A DNA stretch of 48,938 nucleotides from Streptococcus moroccensis. GTDB lineage: Bacteria > Bacillota > Bacilli > Lactobacillales > Streptococcaceae. Below, piece after piece: positions 36,294 to 46,512 of the stretch. The DNA lies in the NCBI RefSeq assembly GCF_030812835.1, contig NZ_JAUSTM010000017.1, positions 1 to 48,938 of the forward strand, in the 5' to 3' direction. The first letter of the stretch is position 1. Every line of letters starts with the position of its first letter. The position numbers and the translations under genes are program-made. Under the pieces are notes generated by a model. The model saw only the letters and a list, made by a program, of their open reading frames with translations. It was not told the DNA's origin and ran no database searches.

Positions 36294-36324
36294 ATCATAT
36301 CTCCTTAAAAATTTATCCTCATTT

Positions 36325-36353
36325 AGTATATATGTATATTTGCTTTTCGTCAA
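36325..36353 (-). promoter_or_regulatory. Promoter of the two-gene membrane protein operon
   Basis: Minus strand TTGACG (36348-36353), a 17-base spacer and TATACT (36325-36330). Confidence 0.8.
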
Positions 36354-36596
36354 TACTATCTGGTAAATTTCCAAATAATTCTGTCAAAAACAATAAGATA
36401 GCGAACCTTTTTACAGCAAAGTCGTGATTGTAATCGTTTTCTACTAGAAAATTCATTCAATTTTTTTATATGAGTGGAAACAGGATGACTCAGCCTCAAT
36501 AATTCATTCCAAAATCAAGCTAAGGTACTGTTGACTTGGCTGGATGAGCTATACTGAGCCACCTCGTTTCATTTTTTTGATTATCACCAAAAGCAA

Positions 36597-36625
36597 AACA
36601 TCCCGACAATCAAAATCGGGATGTT
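36597..36625 (-). terminator. Terminator of the fatty-acid synthesis operon
   Basis: Arms AACATCCCGA and TCGGGATGTT, a 9-base loop, followed on the minus strand by TTGCTTTT. It lies about 20 bases after the accA stop. The stretch 36375-36596 upstream of the other operon holds no ORF I can support. Confidence 0.9.
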
Positions 36626-36644
36626 GTTTGCTATATAGAACGTG

Positions 36645-37415
36645 TTAATACTTTCTAAAACGCTCATAACGCGCCTGCAATAAGTCTTCAAGAGTGAGTT
36701 TTGATAGTTCTACAAAACCTTGAATCAATTCAGTCTTGATATGAGCAACTAGTTCATGATTGCTTTTGCCTTCTTCTGGAATAACCGCATCAACAACACC
36801 TAGTTTTTCTAACTCAAAAGACGTGATTTTCATCAATTCAGCTGCTTCCATAGCACGACTGCCGTCTTTCCAAAGGATTGAGGCAAAGCCTTCTGGCGAT
36901 AGCACAGCATACATGGAATTTTCCAGCATCCAAACCTTATCAGCCACCGCAAGGGCCAAAGCGCCACCTGATCCTCCCTCGCCAATAATGATGGCAATAA
37001 TAGGGACTTTTAAATCACTCATCTCAAGAAGGTTTCGCGCGATAGCTTCACCTTGTCCACGCTCTTCAGCTCCCAGGCCAGGATAAGCACCTGCTGTATT
37101 GATAAAGGTAACAATGGGACGGTTAAACTTTTCTGCCTGTTTCATGAGGCGTAAAGCTTTTCGATAGCCTTCTGGATGAGGCTGTCCAAAGTTTCGCTTC
37201 AGGTTATCCTGTAAGTTTTTCCCTTTTTGAATCCCAATAAAGGTAATCGGTTGGCCTTCTAATAACCCAATTCCCCCAACAATTGCACCATCGTCTCGAA
37301 AATTGCGATCCCCGTGAAATTCCATAAAATCATCAAACAAAAGCTCAGCAAAATCTAAAGTTGTTAAGCGAGCCTGATCACGCGCTGACTTAATAATACG
37401 ACTGACTTGGCTCAT
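36645..37415 (-). CDS. accA: Acetyl-CoA carboxylase carboxyltransferase subunit alpha
   Basis: A 256-residue subunit which with AccD transfers CO2 from carboxybiotin to acetyl-CoA, making malonyl-CoA. Features include [20 protein letters not shown] in part, [40 protein letters not shown] and [17 protein letters not shown]. The short N-terminus is usual for streptococci. It overlaps accD by 4 bases and ends the operon. Confidence 0.97.
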   Translation of the reverse strand: MSQVSRIIKSARDQARLTTLDFAELLFDDFMEFHGDRNFRDDGAIVGGIGLLEGQPITFIGIQKGKNLQDNLKRNFGQPHPEGYRKALRLMKQAEKFNRPIVTFINTAGAYPGLGAEERGQGEAIARNLLEMSDLKVPIIAIIIGEGGSGGALALAVADKVWMLENSMYAVLSPEGFASILWKDGSRAMEAAELMKITSFELEKLGVVDAVIPEEGKSNHELVAHIKTELIQGFVELSKLTLEDLLQARYERFRKY

Positions 37416-38278
37416 TTCACACCTCCATGCATTCTGATTAAACGCGCAATTGTAGGGCGCAATTCCTGTCTTGCTACGATAGCGTCCACAAATCCATGGT
37501 CTTGCAAGAACTCTGCCTTTTGGAAATCATCTGGAAGAGTTTCACGGACAGTATTTTCAATGACACGGCGACCAGCAAAACCGATTAAGGTTTGTGGTTC
37601 TGCCAAGATGACATCACCTTCCATCGCAAAACTTGCCGTCACACCACCTGTTGTTGGATCAGTTAAGACGGTTAGGTAAAATAGCCCAGCGATAGAATGA
37701 CGTTTCACCGCTGCTGAAATTTTAGCCATCTGCATGAGGCTCATAATTCCTTCTTGCATTCGCGCCCCACCTGAAGCCGTGAAAATGACTACAGGCAAGT
37801 CTTTCTCAATAGCATACTCAAACAAGCGGGTTATTTTTTCTCCCACCACAGTCCCCATGGAAGCCATAATGAAATGAGGGTCCATAATCCCCAATGCTAG
37901 AGGGTATCCCTCAATAGTGGCAATCCCTGTTAAGACAGCTTCATCTAGTCCAGTCTTGGCCTTTGTTGTTTTTATTTTTTCGTCGTAACCCGGAAAATTC
38001 AACGGATTTGTCGTTTCAATACCAGTAAACAACTCCTGAAAAGAATCCTTATCAACTGTGATGGCTAGACGATCATGGGCAGTAATTCGGAAATTATACC
38101 CACAGCCTGGACACGTTTTAGCCAATCCAAGATCTGAACGGTAAATCATTTTTTTACAAGCAGGACACTTATCGAATAGCTCGTCTGGCACCTCTGGCTT
38201 AGCTTGAGGTAGCTCATTTCGAACAGATCTGTTGGGATTTATCCGAATGTACTTTTCTTTTTTTGAAAATAAAGGCAT
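37412..38278 (-). CDS. accD: Acetyl-CoA carboxylase carboxyltransferase subunit beta
   Basis: A 288-residue subunit. The four-cysteine zinc ribbon is intact (CPACKKM near 38 and CPGCGYN near 57), followed by the crotonase-like core with [14 protein letters not shown] and [18 protein letters not shown]. It pairs with AccA. A 140-base gap with a terminator-like hairpin separates it from accC, so the accDA part may be transcribed at a different level from the rest. Confidence 0.97.
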   Translation of the reverse strand: MPLFSKKEKYIRINPNRSVRNELPQAKPEVPDELFDKCPACKKMIYRSDLGLAKTCPGCGYNFRITAHDRLAITVDKDSFQELFTGIETTNPLNFPGYDEKIKTTKAKTGLDEAVLTGIATIEGYPLALGIMDPHFIMASMGTVVGEKITRLFEYAIEKDLPVVIFTASGGARMQEGIMSLMQMAKISAAVKRHSIAGLFYLTVLTDPTTGGVTASFAMEGDVILAEPQTLIGFAGRRVIENTVRETLPDDFQKAEFLQDHGFVDAIVARQELRPTIARLIRMHGGVK

Positions 38279-38369
38279 ACCTTTCTCCTTCTATTCCCTA
38301 ATCATACTCTTTATATAGCTCATAACTGTTGACCACGCTTTTTGTGAGAAACCTTTTTAAAAGATAAAA

Positions 38370-38414
38370 CTTCCCAGTCCTAATCTCGGAAAACCCAAAA
38401 TCAAAGCTGGGAAG
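38370..38414 (-). terminator. Terminator-like hairpin between accC and accD
   Basis: CTTCCCAG (38370-38377) pairs with CTGGGAAG (38407-38414). On the minus strand the stem is followed by TTTTATCTTTT. The loop is long (29 bases) and may itself fold. Confidence 0.6.
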
Positions 38415-38418
38415 GTTC

Positions 38419-39783
38419 TTAATCTTGCTGATATTCTGGTAAAAAATGTTCCATCAAATAAGCAGTATCATAATCACCTGCGACAACTCGGTGATCTGAA
38501 ATGAGATCTAATTGAAAATCAACATTGGTCATAACACCATCAATCTCAAACTCATAAAGAGCACGTTGCATCTTCATTAGGGCTTCAAAACGGTTTTCCC
38601 CGTGAACAATGACCTTAGCAATCATAGAATCATAATAAGGTGGGATTGTGTAACCTGGGTAAACAGCTGAATCCACGCGTAAGCCCACACCGCCACTTGG
38701 CAAGTAGAGGTTGGTAATTTTACCAGGACTCGGCGCAAAATTAAAGGCAGGATTTTCAGCGTTGATTCGACACTCAATCGCATGACCTCGAAAAACAACT
38801 TCCTCTTGCGTAACGTCCAAGGGCTGACCTGCAGCAATCTTGATTTGCTCTTTGACAATGTCCACTCCCGTCACAAATTCTGTTACAGGGTGTTCAACCT
38901 GTACCCGAGTATTCATTTCCATGAAGTAAAACTCACCCGTAGCTTCATCTAATAAGAACTCAATGGTACCTGCATTTTCGTACCCTACAGACTGGGCAGC
39001 CCGAACAGCTGCAGATCCAATTTTTTCTCTAAGTGTTTTTCCTATCGCAATCGAAGGGCTTTCCTCAAGCACCTTTTGATTATTGCGCTGAAGAGAGCAA
39101 TCCCGTTCACCAAGGTGGATAACATTGCCCTCTTGGTCTGCCAGGATCTGAACCTCGATATGACGGGCTGGGTAAATCACGCGTTCGATGTACATCGCTC
39201 CATTGCCAAAAGCAGCTTGGGCTTCTGAGGACGCATTTTCAAAGGCAGAAACCAAATCTTCTGAGCGTTCGACCTTACGAATTCCTTTTCCACCACCGCC
39301 TGCAGAGGCTTTTAGCATGACAGGATAGCCGATGGTTTCTGCAATAGCTAAGGCATCCTCAGCACTGAACACTTCACCGTCAGATCCCGGAATGACAGGT
39401 ACCTGAGCCTTTATCATTTCTGCACGGGCATTGATCTTATCGCCCATTTTATCCATGACTTGACCCGATGGTCCGATAAATTTAATCCCAACTTCTTCAC
39501 ACATAGTCGCAAACTTAGAATTCTCTGAGAGAAAACCAAAGCCAGGATGGATCGCTTCAGCCCCTGTAACCACAGCCGCTGATAGGACAGCATTCATATT
39601 CAGGTAAGACTCTGTCGACCGAGCTGGACCGATACAGATGGCTTCATCAGCTAACATGGTATGAAGGGCATCCTTATCCGCTTCAGAATAAACCGCTACG
39701 GTTTCAACACCTAATTCTCGGGCTGCGCGGATAATTCGAACCGCAATTTCACCACGATTAGCAATTAAAATTTTTGAAAACAT
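38419..39783 (-). CDS. accC: Biotin carboxylase subunit of acetyl-CoA carboxylase
   Basis: A 454-residue ATP-grasp enzyme that carboxylates the biotin on AccB with bicarbonate and ATP. Motifs are FSKILIANRGEIAVRIIRAA in part, the glycine loop KASAGGGGKGIRKV, ERDCSLQRNNQKVLEE and the active-site MEMNTRVQVEHPVTE. Length is standard. It starts 18 bases after fabZ. Confidence 0.97.
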   Translation of the reverse strand: MFSKILIANRGEIAVRIIRAARELGVETVAVYSEADKDALHTMLADEAICIGPARSTESYLNMNAVLSAAVVTGAEAIHPGFGFLSENSKFATMCEEVGIKFIGPSGQVMDKMGDKINARAEMIKAQVPVIPGSDGEVFSAEDALAIAETIGYPVMLKASAGGGGKGIRKVERSEDLVSAFENASSEAQAAFGNGAMYIERVIYPARHIEVQILADQEGNVIHLGERDCSLQRNNQKVLEESPSIAIGKTLREKIGSAAVRAAQSVGYENAGTIEFLLDEATGEFYFMEMNTRVQVEHPVTEFVTGVDIVKEQIKIAAGQPLDVTQEEVVFRGHAIECRINAENPAFNFAPSPGKITNLYLPSGGVGLRVDSAVYPGYTIPPYYDSMIAKVIVHGENRFEALMKMQRALYEFEIDGVMTNVDFQLDLISDHRVVAGDYDTAYLMEHFLPEYQQD

Positions 39784-39801
39784 AATGGCCTTTCTATCTG
39801 A

Positions 39802-40224
39802 TTAGGAGCCAATGGCAAAGGTCAAGGTACCAGAAGCGGCGAGTTTTCCATCTACTTCCGCCTTGGCTTCAACCACCGCAATCGTACCACGACGTTTCAC
39901 AAAGGTAGCTGTCATGACCAACTGATCACCTGGAACAACTTGTTTCTTAAATTTGACCTTATCCATACCTGCATAAAAGACGAGTTTGCCTTTGTTTTCA
40001 GGTTTTGATAACTCTAAGACACCCGCTGTCTGGGCCAAGGCTTCCATGATAAGGACACCTGGCATAACAGGGTATTGCGGAAAATGCCCTTCGAAGAACG
40101 GCTCATTGATGGTAACATTCTTAATCGCTACAATCTGGTCTTCCGATGTTTCCAGAACACGGTCTACCAGTAAAAAGGGGTAACGGTGTGGCAAGGCTTC
40201 TTTAATCGCTAAAATATCAATCAT
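39802..40224 (-). CDS. fabZ: 3-hydroxyacyl-ACP dehydratase FabZ
   Basis: A 140-residue hot-dog fold enzyme that removes water from beta-hydroxyacyl-ACP. The catalytic His lies in [20 protein letters not shown] with the Glu at its end, and [15 protein letters not shown] is at the start. With no FabA in the operon, unsaturated chains are made through FabM. Its ATG overlaps the accB stop by 4 bases. Confidence 0.97.
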   Translation of the reverse strand: MIDILAIKEALPHRYPFLLVDRVLETSEDQIVAIKNVTINEPFFEGHFPQYPVMPGVLIMEALAQTAGVLELSKPENKGKLVFYAGMDKVKFKKQVVPGDQLVMTATFVKRRGTIAVVEAKAEVDGKLAASGTLTFAIGS

Positions 40225-40694
40225 TTTATACGTACCAAACCTTTCCCGAAATCAGCCACTTCTTCATTGCTGACCAAGATTTCAGTAATGACACCGTCTT
40301 GTGGTGCTGGAATTTCATTCATCACCTTCATCGCTTCGATGATAAGTAATGTCTGGCCTTTTTTCACTTGGTCACCGACTGAGACAAAGGCAGGCTTATC
40401 AGGACCAGGTGAAAGGTAAACCACACCAACCAGCGGGCTTTCCACAAGATCACCTTCTGCGACAGAGCCCATTGAAGGCTGTGCTGACGCTTCTGGGGCA
40501 TCATGAACAGTTGGCACTGGAGTTGCCTCCACAACTGGACTAGCCGGTAGAGTATTTACCGCAGGGGCAATTGTTGCCCCCTTGTTCTCATTTTTTGAAA
40601 AAGCAAGTTCATCTTCCGCATTTTTATAAGAAAATTCTTTGAGGCTAGATTGGTCAAATTGAGCCATCAAATCTTTGATATCTGATAATTGCAT
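40221..40694 (-). CDS. accB: Biotin carboxyl carrier protein of acetyl-CoA carboxylase
   Basis: A 157-residue protein. The start is the ATG at 40694 ([17 protein letters not shown]); a TTG at 40712 is in frame but lies within the end of fabF. An Ala/Pro-rich linker (about 60-85) leads to the biotinyl domain, with the biotinylated Lys in [11 protein letters not shown]. The ribosome-binding site GGGAG is formed by the last codons of fabF, so the two are translationally coupled. Confidence 0.95.
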   Translation of the reverse strand: MQLSDIKDLMAQFDQSSLKEFSYKNAEDELAFSKNENKGATIAPAVNTLPASPVVEATPVPTVHDAPEASAQPSMGSVAEGDLVESPLVGVVYLSPGPDKPAFVSVGDQVKKGQTLLIIEAMKVMNEIPAPQDGVITEILVSNEEVADFGKGLVRIK

Positions 40695-40699
40695 ACTAC

Positions 40700-41932
40700 T
40701 TAATTCTCCCAACGTTTGAAGGCAATAACAGCGTTATGACCACCAAATCCAAATGTGTTTGAAATAGCGTGATTAATCGTCATCTCACGACCTTCTCCAT
40801 AAATAACATCTGCTTCAATATAGTCTGATACTTCTTGCGTTCCTGCTGTCATCGGCGCATAAGAATGATTCATAGCCTCAACAACAGCAATCGCTTCAAC
40901 TGCTCCAGCAGCACCCAAGAGATGCCCTGTAAAAGACTTGGTTGAGGACACAGGGGTTTCCTTACCAAAGACAGAAACAATCGCCTGGCTCTCACCTTTT
41001 TCATTAGCAGGAGTTGATGTTCCGTGCGCATTGATGTAATCAATATCAGCAGGCTCAAGACCAGCTTCATTAAGAGCCAATTTCATGGCTTTAATCGCAC
41101 CAAGTCCCTCTGGATGTGGGGAGGTCATGTGATAGGCATCACAGGTATTCCCATAGCCTACAATCTCTGCCAAGATGGTTGCACCACGTTTTTGAGCATG
41201 TTCCAAACTTTCAAGTACCAAAACTCCTGACCCTTCACCCATGACAAAACCGTTACGGTCTTTGTCAAATGGAATCGACGCACGCAGAGGATCTTCTGTT
41301 GTTGACATCGCCGTCAAGGCTTGGAAACCACCGATTGCAAACGGCGTGATAGATGCTTCTGAACCACCTGCAAGCATGACATCTTGGAAACCAAATTTGA
41401 TTTCACGGAAGGCATCTCCCAAGGCATCATTTGAGGAAGCACAAGCCGTAATCACACACTTACAAACCCCATTAGCGCCCACTTCCATGGCGATATTACC
41501 AGCTGCCATGTTTGGCAGTGCTTTTGGTAAGGTCAATGGACGGATACGCTTTGGTCCTTTTTCTGTCAGGCGGTTGACTTGATCTTCAATTTCCTTAATC
41601 CCACCGATACCAGTTGAGAGAATAACCCCAAAACGATCACGGTCAATAGTCTCTGTATCCAAGTTCGCATTGGCTACTGCTTCTTTTGCTGCGTAAATGG
41701 CATAAAGCGAGTAAGGGTCAAAACGGTTGGTATCTTTTTTAACGAAGTATTTGTCAAATGGAAATTCCTTGATTTCCGCTGCATTTTTAACCACAAAGTC
41801 TGTTGTATCGAATTTAGTGATTTTACCAATTCCTACTTGACCGGTTTTTAAGCTATTCCAGAACTCTTCTGGAGTGTTCCCGATTGGTGACGTTACACCA
41901 TAACCTGTAACAACAACACGATTAAATGACAT
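40700..41932 (-). CDS. fabF: 3-oxoacyl-ACP synthase II
   Basis: A 410-residue elongating condensing enzyme. The start is the ATG at 41932 (MSFNRVVVTGYG), with AAGGAG upstream; the longer frame begins in the short gap after fabG. The catalytic Cys is in ITACASSNDALGDAF and the two His residues are in INAHGTSTPANEKGE and FTGHLLGAAGAVEA. It extends malonyl-ACP-derived chains, including the unsaturated branch. Confidence 0.97.
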   Translation of the reverse strand: MSFNRVVVTGYGVTSPIGNTPEEFWNSLKTGQVGIGKITKFDTTDFVVKNAAEIKEFPFDKYFVKKDTNRFDPYSLYAIYAAKEAVANANLDTETIDRDRFGVILSTGIGGIKEIEDQVNRLTEKGPKRIRPLTLPKALPNMAAGNIAMEVGANGVCKCVITACASSNDALGDAFREIKFGFQDVMLAGGSEASITPFAIGGFQALTAMSTTEDPLRASIPFDKDRNGFVMGEGSGVLVLESLEHAQKRGATILAEIVGYGNTCDAYHMTSPHPEGLGAIKAMKLALNEAGLEPADIDYINAHGTSTPANEKGESQAIVSVFGKETPVSSTKSFTGHLLGAAGAVEAIAVVEAMNHSYAPMTAGTQEVSDYIEADVIYGEGREMTINHAISNTFGFGGHNAVIAFKRWEN

Positions 41933-41963
41933 CTTGTGCTCCTTTATTCTTTTCAATGAGCGA

Positions 41964-42695
41964 TTACATCGCTAGACCGCCATCAATGGCTAACACTTGA
42001 CCTGTTAAATAATCCTGGCTTGCCATGAAGACCGCAACATCTGCGACTTGATCAACTGTTCCAAAGTTCTTCATAGGGATTTGTCCCATCATGGCCTCTT
42101 TAACCTTGTCTGAAAGAACATCCGTCATATCAGACTCGATAAAGCCTGGCGCAATCACATTAACCCGGACATTGCGTCCTGCAACTTCTCGCGCCACTGA
42201 TTTTGAAAAACCAATTAGCCCAGCTTTTGAAGCAGCATAGTTGGCTTGCCCGGCATTCCCCATCAGTCCTACAACACTTGATATGTTGATAATAGCCCCT
42301 TCACGCGCCTTGGTCATCGGTTTTAGGACAGCCTGAGTCATATTGAAAGCACCCGTCAAATTAATCTTGAGTACCGCTTCAAAATCCTCTACTGTCATAC
42401 GAAGCAACATCTTATCGCGGGTCACACCAGCGTTGTTAATCAGAATATCCACTGACCCTAAAGCTTCCGTTGCTTCTTCTACCATACGCTTAGCATCAGC
42501 ATTATCTGACACATCACCAGAAATACCGACAACCGTTACACCATAATTCTCAAATTGGGCCAAAAGCTCTTCGGTAACAGGCCCACGACCATTCAATACC
42601 ACATTAGCCCCAAGTTCTGCAAACTTATGAGCAATACCTAGGCCAATACCACGCGTTGATCCCGTGATAAATACATTCTTTCCTTTGATTTCCAT
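41964..42695 (-). CDS. fabG: 3-oxoacyl-ACP reductase FabG
   Basis: A 243-residue short-chain dehydrogenase that uses NADPH. Motifs are the TGSTRGIGLGIA cofactor loop, NNAGVTRD, the catalytic Ser-Tyr-Lys in ISSVVGLMGNAGQANYAASK, and IAPGFIESDMT. It lies between fabD (12-base gap) and fabF. Confidence 0.97.
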   Translation of the reverse strand: MEIKGKNVFITGSTRGIGLGIAHKFAELGANVVLNGRGPVTEELLAQFENYGVTVVGISGDVSDNADAKRMVEEATEALGSVDILINNAGVTRDKMLLRMTVEDFEAVLKINLTGAFNMTQAVLKPMTKAREGAIINISSVVGLMGNAGQANYAASKAGLIGFSKSVAREVAGRNVRVNVIAPGFIESDMTDVLSDKVKEAMMGQIPMKNFGTVDQVADVAVFMASQDYLTGQVLAIDGGLAM

Positions 42696-42707
42696 TGCTT
42701 CCTCCTC

Positions 42708-43628
42708 TTAGGACAATAGCAGAGCTTCTAAACTAGCCATATCTTCCACATGACTGACCTCAGCAGACTTATCAATCTTCTTCATGAAGCCTGACAAGAT
42801 CTTCCCTGGGCCAATTTCAATAAAGCGTGTTGCCCCAAGTTCTTGCAAGGTTCCAATTGATTCGTAAAACTTGACAGGCTCCATCACCTGACGTGCCAAG
42901 AGCGATTTCACCTGCTCTTCAGCCATAACAGTTGCTTCTGTATTTCCTACCAAAGGAATCTTGAAGCTATGAAATGGCACGCTATCAAGAACTTCAGCCA
43001 AGGCCTGGCTAGCTGACGCTAGCAAAGGCGTATGGAAGGGACCAGAGACATTTAGCTCAATAAGACGCTTAGCGCCAGCCTCTTTTAACAAGCCAACTGC
43101 TACATCTACAGCCTCAACTTCACCACCAATAACGATCTGACCAGGCGTATTGTAATTAGCCGGTTGCACAATACCATGAGCACTAGCTTCTTGACAAGCC
43201 TTCTCAATCACCGCGACATCTGTATTCATCACCGCGACCATCTTACCACTGCCAGCAGGGGCTGCGGTTTCCATCAACTCCCCACGTTTTGCAACCAAGG
43301 CCACAGCATCCGAAAAGGCTAGGGCACCTGAGGCGACTAAGGCAGAATATTCTCCTAGGGAAAGGCCAGCTACCGTGTCAGGGGTTATTCCTTTGTCAGC
43401 CAGTAACCGATAAATAGCTACCGATGTTGTTAAAATGGCTGGCTGGGTATATCTCGTTTGGTTTAATTTAGCCTCATCCGCATCAATCAGGTGACGAAGG
43501 TCATAACCTAAAATCTGGCTAGCTTCGTCAAAGGTTTCTTTGACAACAGGGTAGTTATCGTATAAATCACGAGCCATACCCAGTTTTTGAGCGCCTTGTC
43601 CGGCAAATAGGAAAGCTGTCTTTGTCAT
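42708..43628 (-). CDS. fabD: Malonyl-CoA:ACP transacylase
   Basis: A 306-residue transferase that loads malonyl onto ACP. The N-terminal TKTAFLFAGQGAQKLGMARD, the nucleophile motif GLSLGEYSAL (Ser of GLSLGE) and the His in GPFHTPLL are all visible. It is 3 bases from fabK. Confidence 0.97.
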   Translation of the reverse strand: MTKTAFLFAGQGAQKLGMARDLYDNYPVVKETFDEASQILGYDLRHLIDADEAKLNQTRYTQPAILTTSVAIYRLLADKGITPDTVAGLSLGEYSALVASGALAFSDAVALVAKRGELMETAAPAGSGKMVAVMNTDVAVIEKACQEASAHGIVQPANYNTPGQIVIGGEVEAVDVAVGLLKEAGAKRLIELNVSGPFHTPLLASASQALAEVLDSVPFHSFKIPLVGNTEATVMAEEQVKSLLARQVMEPVKFYESIGTLQELGATRFIEIGPGKILSGFMKKIDKSAEVSHVEDMASLEALLLS

Positions 43629-43631
43629 TAC

Positions 43632-44600
43632 TTATTCTCCAATAGTAGCCCAACGCTGCGCTTCTTGTTTAATAATGTCAGCCGCACCGTAGTAGATGTC
43701 TTTCAGAATATCTTCACAGGTTTCTTCTTTGTCCACAAAACCAGCAATTTGACCTGCCATTACTGAGCCAGTTTCGACATCCCCTTCAACAACAGATCGT
43801 CTCAAAGCACCTGCTCCTAGATTATCAAATATTGTTAAATCAGGATCTTCTTGCTTAAAGGCCTCTTTCTCAGCAAGATCGAAATCGCGTGTCAATTTAT
43901 TCTTGATAGCTCGGACAGCATGACCAAAGTGAGCTGCTGTAACAACTGTATCAATGTCTTTTGCCTTCAAAATTTTATCCTTGTAATTTTGATGCGCATT
44001 AGACTCTTTAGCAACTACAAATCTTGTTCCTAGCTGAACAGCTTCAGCCCCTAGCATGAATCCAGCTGCTGCTCCACGACCATCTGCAATACCCCCTGCT
44101 GCAATAACAGGAATAGAAACAGCATCTGCAACCTGACGCACCAGTGTCATCGTTGTCAGTTTACCAATGTGCCCTCCTGCTTCCATACCTTCGGCAATGA
44201 CCGCATCCGCACCAACTTTTTCCATCCGTTTAGCTAAAGCAACACTTGGCACCACAGGAATGACGACCATCCCTGCTGCATGGAAACGGTCCATGTACTT
44301 ACCTGGATTTCCAGCGCCAGTTGTCACAACTTTCACACCCTCTTCAATGACCAAGTCAACAATATCATCTGCAAATGGTGACAAAAGCATGATATTAACA
44401 CCAAAGGGTTTGTCTGTGACTTCTTTTACGCGGTCAATGTTAGCTTTGACAACTTCTCGAGGTGCATTGCCTGCGCCGATAACTCCCAAGCCACCAGCAT
44501 TAGAAACAGCTCCGGCCAAGTCACCGTCTGCGACCCATGCCATACCTCCTTGAAAGATGGGGTATTTAATATGTAATAATTCAGTAATCCGTGTTTTCAT
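43632..44600 (-). CDS. fabK: Enoyl-ACP reductase II, FMN-dependent
   Basis: A 322-residue flavoprotein of the nitronate monooxygenase/FabK family that reduces the enoyl-ACP double bond. Features are YPIFQGGMAWVADGDLAGAV, NAGGLGVIGAGNAP, EGMEAGGHIGKLTTMTLVRQ and VIAAGGIADGRG. FabK is not related to FabI, and streptococci with FabK resist triclosan (established knowledge). A FabT box lies 36-48 bases before the start, so the fabK part of the operon can be controlled separately from acpP and fabH. Confidence 0.96.
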   Translation of the reverse strand: MKTRITELLHIKYPIFQGGMAWVADGDLAGAVSNAGGLGVIGAGNAPREVVKANIDRVKEVTDKPFGVNIMLLSPFADDIVDLVIEEGVKVVTTGAGNPGKYMDRFHAAGMVVIPVVPSVALAKRMEKVGADAVIAEGMEAGGHIGKLTTMTLVRQVADAVSIPVIAAGGIADGRGAAAGFMLGAEAVQLGTRFVVAKESNAHQNYKDKILKAKDIDTVVTAAHFGHAVRAIKNKLTRDFDLAEKEAFKQEDPDLTIFDNLGAGALRRSVVEGDVETGSVMAGQIAGFVDKEETCEDILKDIYYGAADIIKQEAQRWATIGE

Positions 44601-44635
44601 AGTAACCTTTTTCTATTAATTTGCTTAATAAATCA

Positions 44636-44648
44636 TTTGAGAGTCAAA
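44636..44648 (-). promoter_or_regulatory. FabT box upstream of fabK
   Basis: TTTGAGAGTCAAA is an inverted repeat (TTTGA / TCAAA, 3-base centre) with the same arms and spacing as the box before fabT. No clear promoter hexamers were found around it. Confidence 0.7.
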
Positions 44649-44665
44649 CAATTTACTAAACAAGG

Positions 44666-44691
44666 GAGAATATCAAGTCCTTGATATTCTC
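44666..44691 (-). terminator. Hairpin between acpP and fabK
   Basis: Arms GAGAATATCAAG (44666-44677) and CTTGATATTCTC (44680-44691) are perfect. The U-run on the minus strand is poor (CCCTTGTTTAG). It probably attenuates or sets the 3' end of a short acpP mRNA. Confidence 0.6.
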
Positions 44692-44712
44692 TCTCTTTCT
44701 ATTTAAGCTAAC

Positions 44713-44937
44713 TTATTTTGTTTGCTCTTCAACGTAAGTAACCAAGTCACCAACTGTTTTTAAACTATCTTCTGCTTCGATTGAGATATCGAATTCATCT
44801 TCGATTTCTGAAATCACTTGGAAGATATCCAATGAATCAGCATCAAGTTCTTCAAAAGAAGTTCCTAATTGTACTTCTTCTGCGTCTTTACCTAATTCTT
44901 CTACAATAATTTCTTGTATTTTTTCAAATACTGCCAT
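44713..44937 (-). CDS. acpP: Acyl carrier protein
   Basis: A 74-residue acidic carrier. The phosphopantetheine attachment Ser is in [13 protein letters not shown]. It carries the growing acyl chain between the fab enzymes. Hairpins lie on both sides: TGGTG/CACCA (44977-44990) between fabH and acpP, and the 12-base stem before fabK. This suggests that acpP may accumulate as a separate short mRNA. AAGGAG precedes the ATG. Confidence 0.95.
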   Translation of the reverse strand: MAVFEKIQEIIVEELGKDAEEVQLGTSFEELDADSLDIFQVISEIEDEFDISIEAEDSLKTVGDLVTYVEEQTK

Positions 44938-44998
44938 AAGTCTAACTCCTTATTTTCTAAAAAAAATTTTTATAAATGGTGTTTCCACCAGTTATGAA

Positions 44999-45973
44999 CT
45001 AAATGGTTAAAAGAAGGATCCCCCAGGTCAAGCCACCGCCAAAACCGGCTAAAACCAATTTTTGACCGCTTCCTAAAGTGATTTTTCCTTCTGCGATACA
45101 TTCCGACAATAAAATCGGAACACTGGCTGCGCTAGTATTACCGTAACGCATCATATTGGCTGGCAATTTTTCACGGTCTACACAGAGCTTTCTGGCCATC
45201 TTATCTAACATCCGATCATTGGCTTGATGCAGAAGAAAATAATCCAGTTCCTCTGCAGAAAGATCTGCTTCTGATAAGGTTTCTTTAATAGTCGCCACCA
45301 CATCACGAATAGCAAAGTCAAAAACAGCTCGGCCATCCATCTCTAAACTAAGATGTGAGTCCTCCTCTACTGAGAAAGGTGAGGCAAGTCCCTGATAACT
45401 AGACGTTAAGGCTTGTCCACGCCCGCCATCGGTGTGTAAGGATTCTATCAGAAAATGCTTTTGATCACTAGCCTCTATTAAGACTCCACCAGCTCCGTCG
45501 CCGAACAATACAGCTGTTCGACGATCCTGCCAATCGATCACTTTAGACAAGACTTCAGCTCCAATGACCAGGCCACGCTTGCAACTGCCTGAAAGGATCA
45601 ACTTTTCGGCTGTTGATAGGGCAAAGATAAACCCTGAGCATGCTGCCGTCACATCAAAGGCAAAAGCATGACTAGCTCCAATATTAGCTTGAACTCTGGC
45701 TGCTGTGGATGGCATCATGGAATCTGGTGTAATGGTCGCTACAAGGATAAAGTCTAAATCTGACGCTTGCCAAGACGATTGAGCGAGGAGTTTCTTAGCT
45801 ACTTCAGTCGCTAATGCACTCGTTTGCTGGTCATGGCTAATATGGCGCTCTTTTATACCAGTCCGAGAACTAATCCATTCATCACTCGTATCCATTATTT
45901 GAGCTAAGTCATTATTAGTGACCACCTGATCAGGGACGTAATGAGCAACTTGGCTAATTTTAGCATAGCTCAT
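44999..45973 (-). CDS. fabH: 3-oxoacyl-ACP synthase III
   Basis: A 324-residue initiating condensing enzyme that joins acetyl-CoA to malonyl-ACP. The catalytic Cys is in [13 protein letters not shown], the His in [16 protein letters not shown] and the Asn in [13 protein letters not shown]. It overlaps the fabT stop by one base. Confidence 0.97.
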   Translation of the reverse strand: MSYAKISQVAHYVPDQVVTNNDLAQIMDTSDEWISSRTGIKERHISHDQQTSALATEVAKKLLAQSSWQASDLDFILVATITPDSMMPSTAARVQANIGASHAFAFDVTAACSGFIFALSTAEKLILSGSCKRGLVIGAEVLSKVIDWQDRRTAVLFGDGAGGVLIEASDQKHFLIESLHTDGGRGQALTSSYQGLASPFSVEEDSHLSLEMDGRAVFDFAIRDVVATIKETLSEADLSAEELDYFLLHQANDRMLDKMARKLCVDREKLPANMMRYGNTSAASVPILLSECIAEGKITLGSGQKLVLAGFGGGLTWGILLLTI

Positions 45974-46407
45974 TACTTCAGCTCCTCTAAGAAGGCATGC
46001 AGTTTAAGAAGACCTTTTTGCATAATAGCATATTCTTCCTTAGTCATGCCATCTGTAATTTCTTCAATCATGCGTTGATGGAATTTACGATGTAACCGAT
46101 AAATCAGACGCCCTTTTTTTGTCAAATAAAGATGAACAACACGACGATCCTTGGTAGACCGAATACGATCTATGTAGCCTTTTTCTTCTAGCCTGTTTAA
46201 ACTAGCCGTCACCGTTCCTAATGTCACCATTAAGGTTCTCGCAACGTCCGAAGGTTTACAATCTGGAATCGTCCCAATCACATCTAGAGTATGCATCTCT
46301 TTAATCGAAAGATCCCTAAAGCGGCTCGTTTTTAAACTATTCTCCTCAATAATTAACACATTATTAAAAATTGAAGTTAAATATTCATTGACCAACTCGT
46401 TACTCAC
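45973..46407 (-). CDS. fabT: Fatty-acid biosynthesis repressor FabT (MarR family)
   Basis: A 144-residue winged-helix regulator. The start is the GTG at 46405-46407, which has a strong AAGGAGG 5 bases upstream; an ATG ten codons earlier lies before this ribosome-binding site. The recognition region is [20 protein letters not shown] followed by [20 protein letters not shown]. In streptococci FabT binds acyl-ACP and represses the fab cluster (established). The box overlapping its own promoter supports autoregulation. Confidence 0.95.
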   Translation of the reverse strand: MSNELVNEYLTSIFNNVLIIEENSLKTSRFRDLSIKEMHTLDVIGTIPDCKPSDVARTLMVTLGTVTASLNRLEEKGYIDRIRSTKDRRVVHLYLTKKGRLIYRLHRKFHQRMIEEITDGMTKEEYAIMQKGLLKLHAFLEELK

Positions 46408-46441
46408 ATCTTCCTCCTTATACCAGATACAACTCAAAATA

Positions 46442-46454
46442 TTTGACAGTCAAA
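46442..46454 (-). promoter_or_regulatory. FabT box at the fabT promoter
   Basis: TTTGACAGTCAAA is an inverted repeat directly after the -10 box (sharing one base), so bound FabT would block transcription start. Confidence 0.8.
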
Positions 46455-46482
46455 GTATATCAGAATGATGGCTATTTGACAA
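46454..46482 (-). promoter_or_regulatory. Promoter of the fabT-led operon
   Basis: Minus strand TTGTCA (46477-46482), a 17-base spacer and TATACT (46454-46459). Confidence 0.8.
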
Positions 46483-46512
46483 GTATAAATGAATTATTTT
46501 TTTATTTTTTTC

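Noticed and set aside
36430..36596. Short peptide frames and TTGACT/TATACT pair in the gap before the accA terminator
   Set aside because: The two hexamers are only 13 bases apart and no frame exceeds a few codons with a ribosome-binding site.
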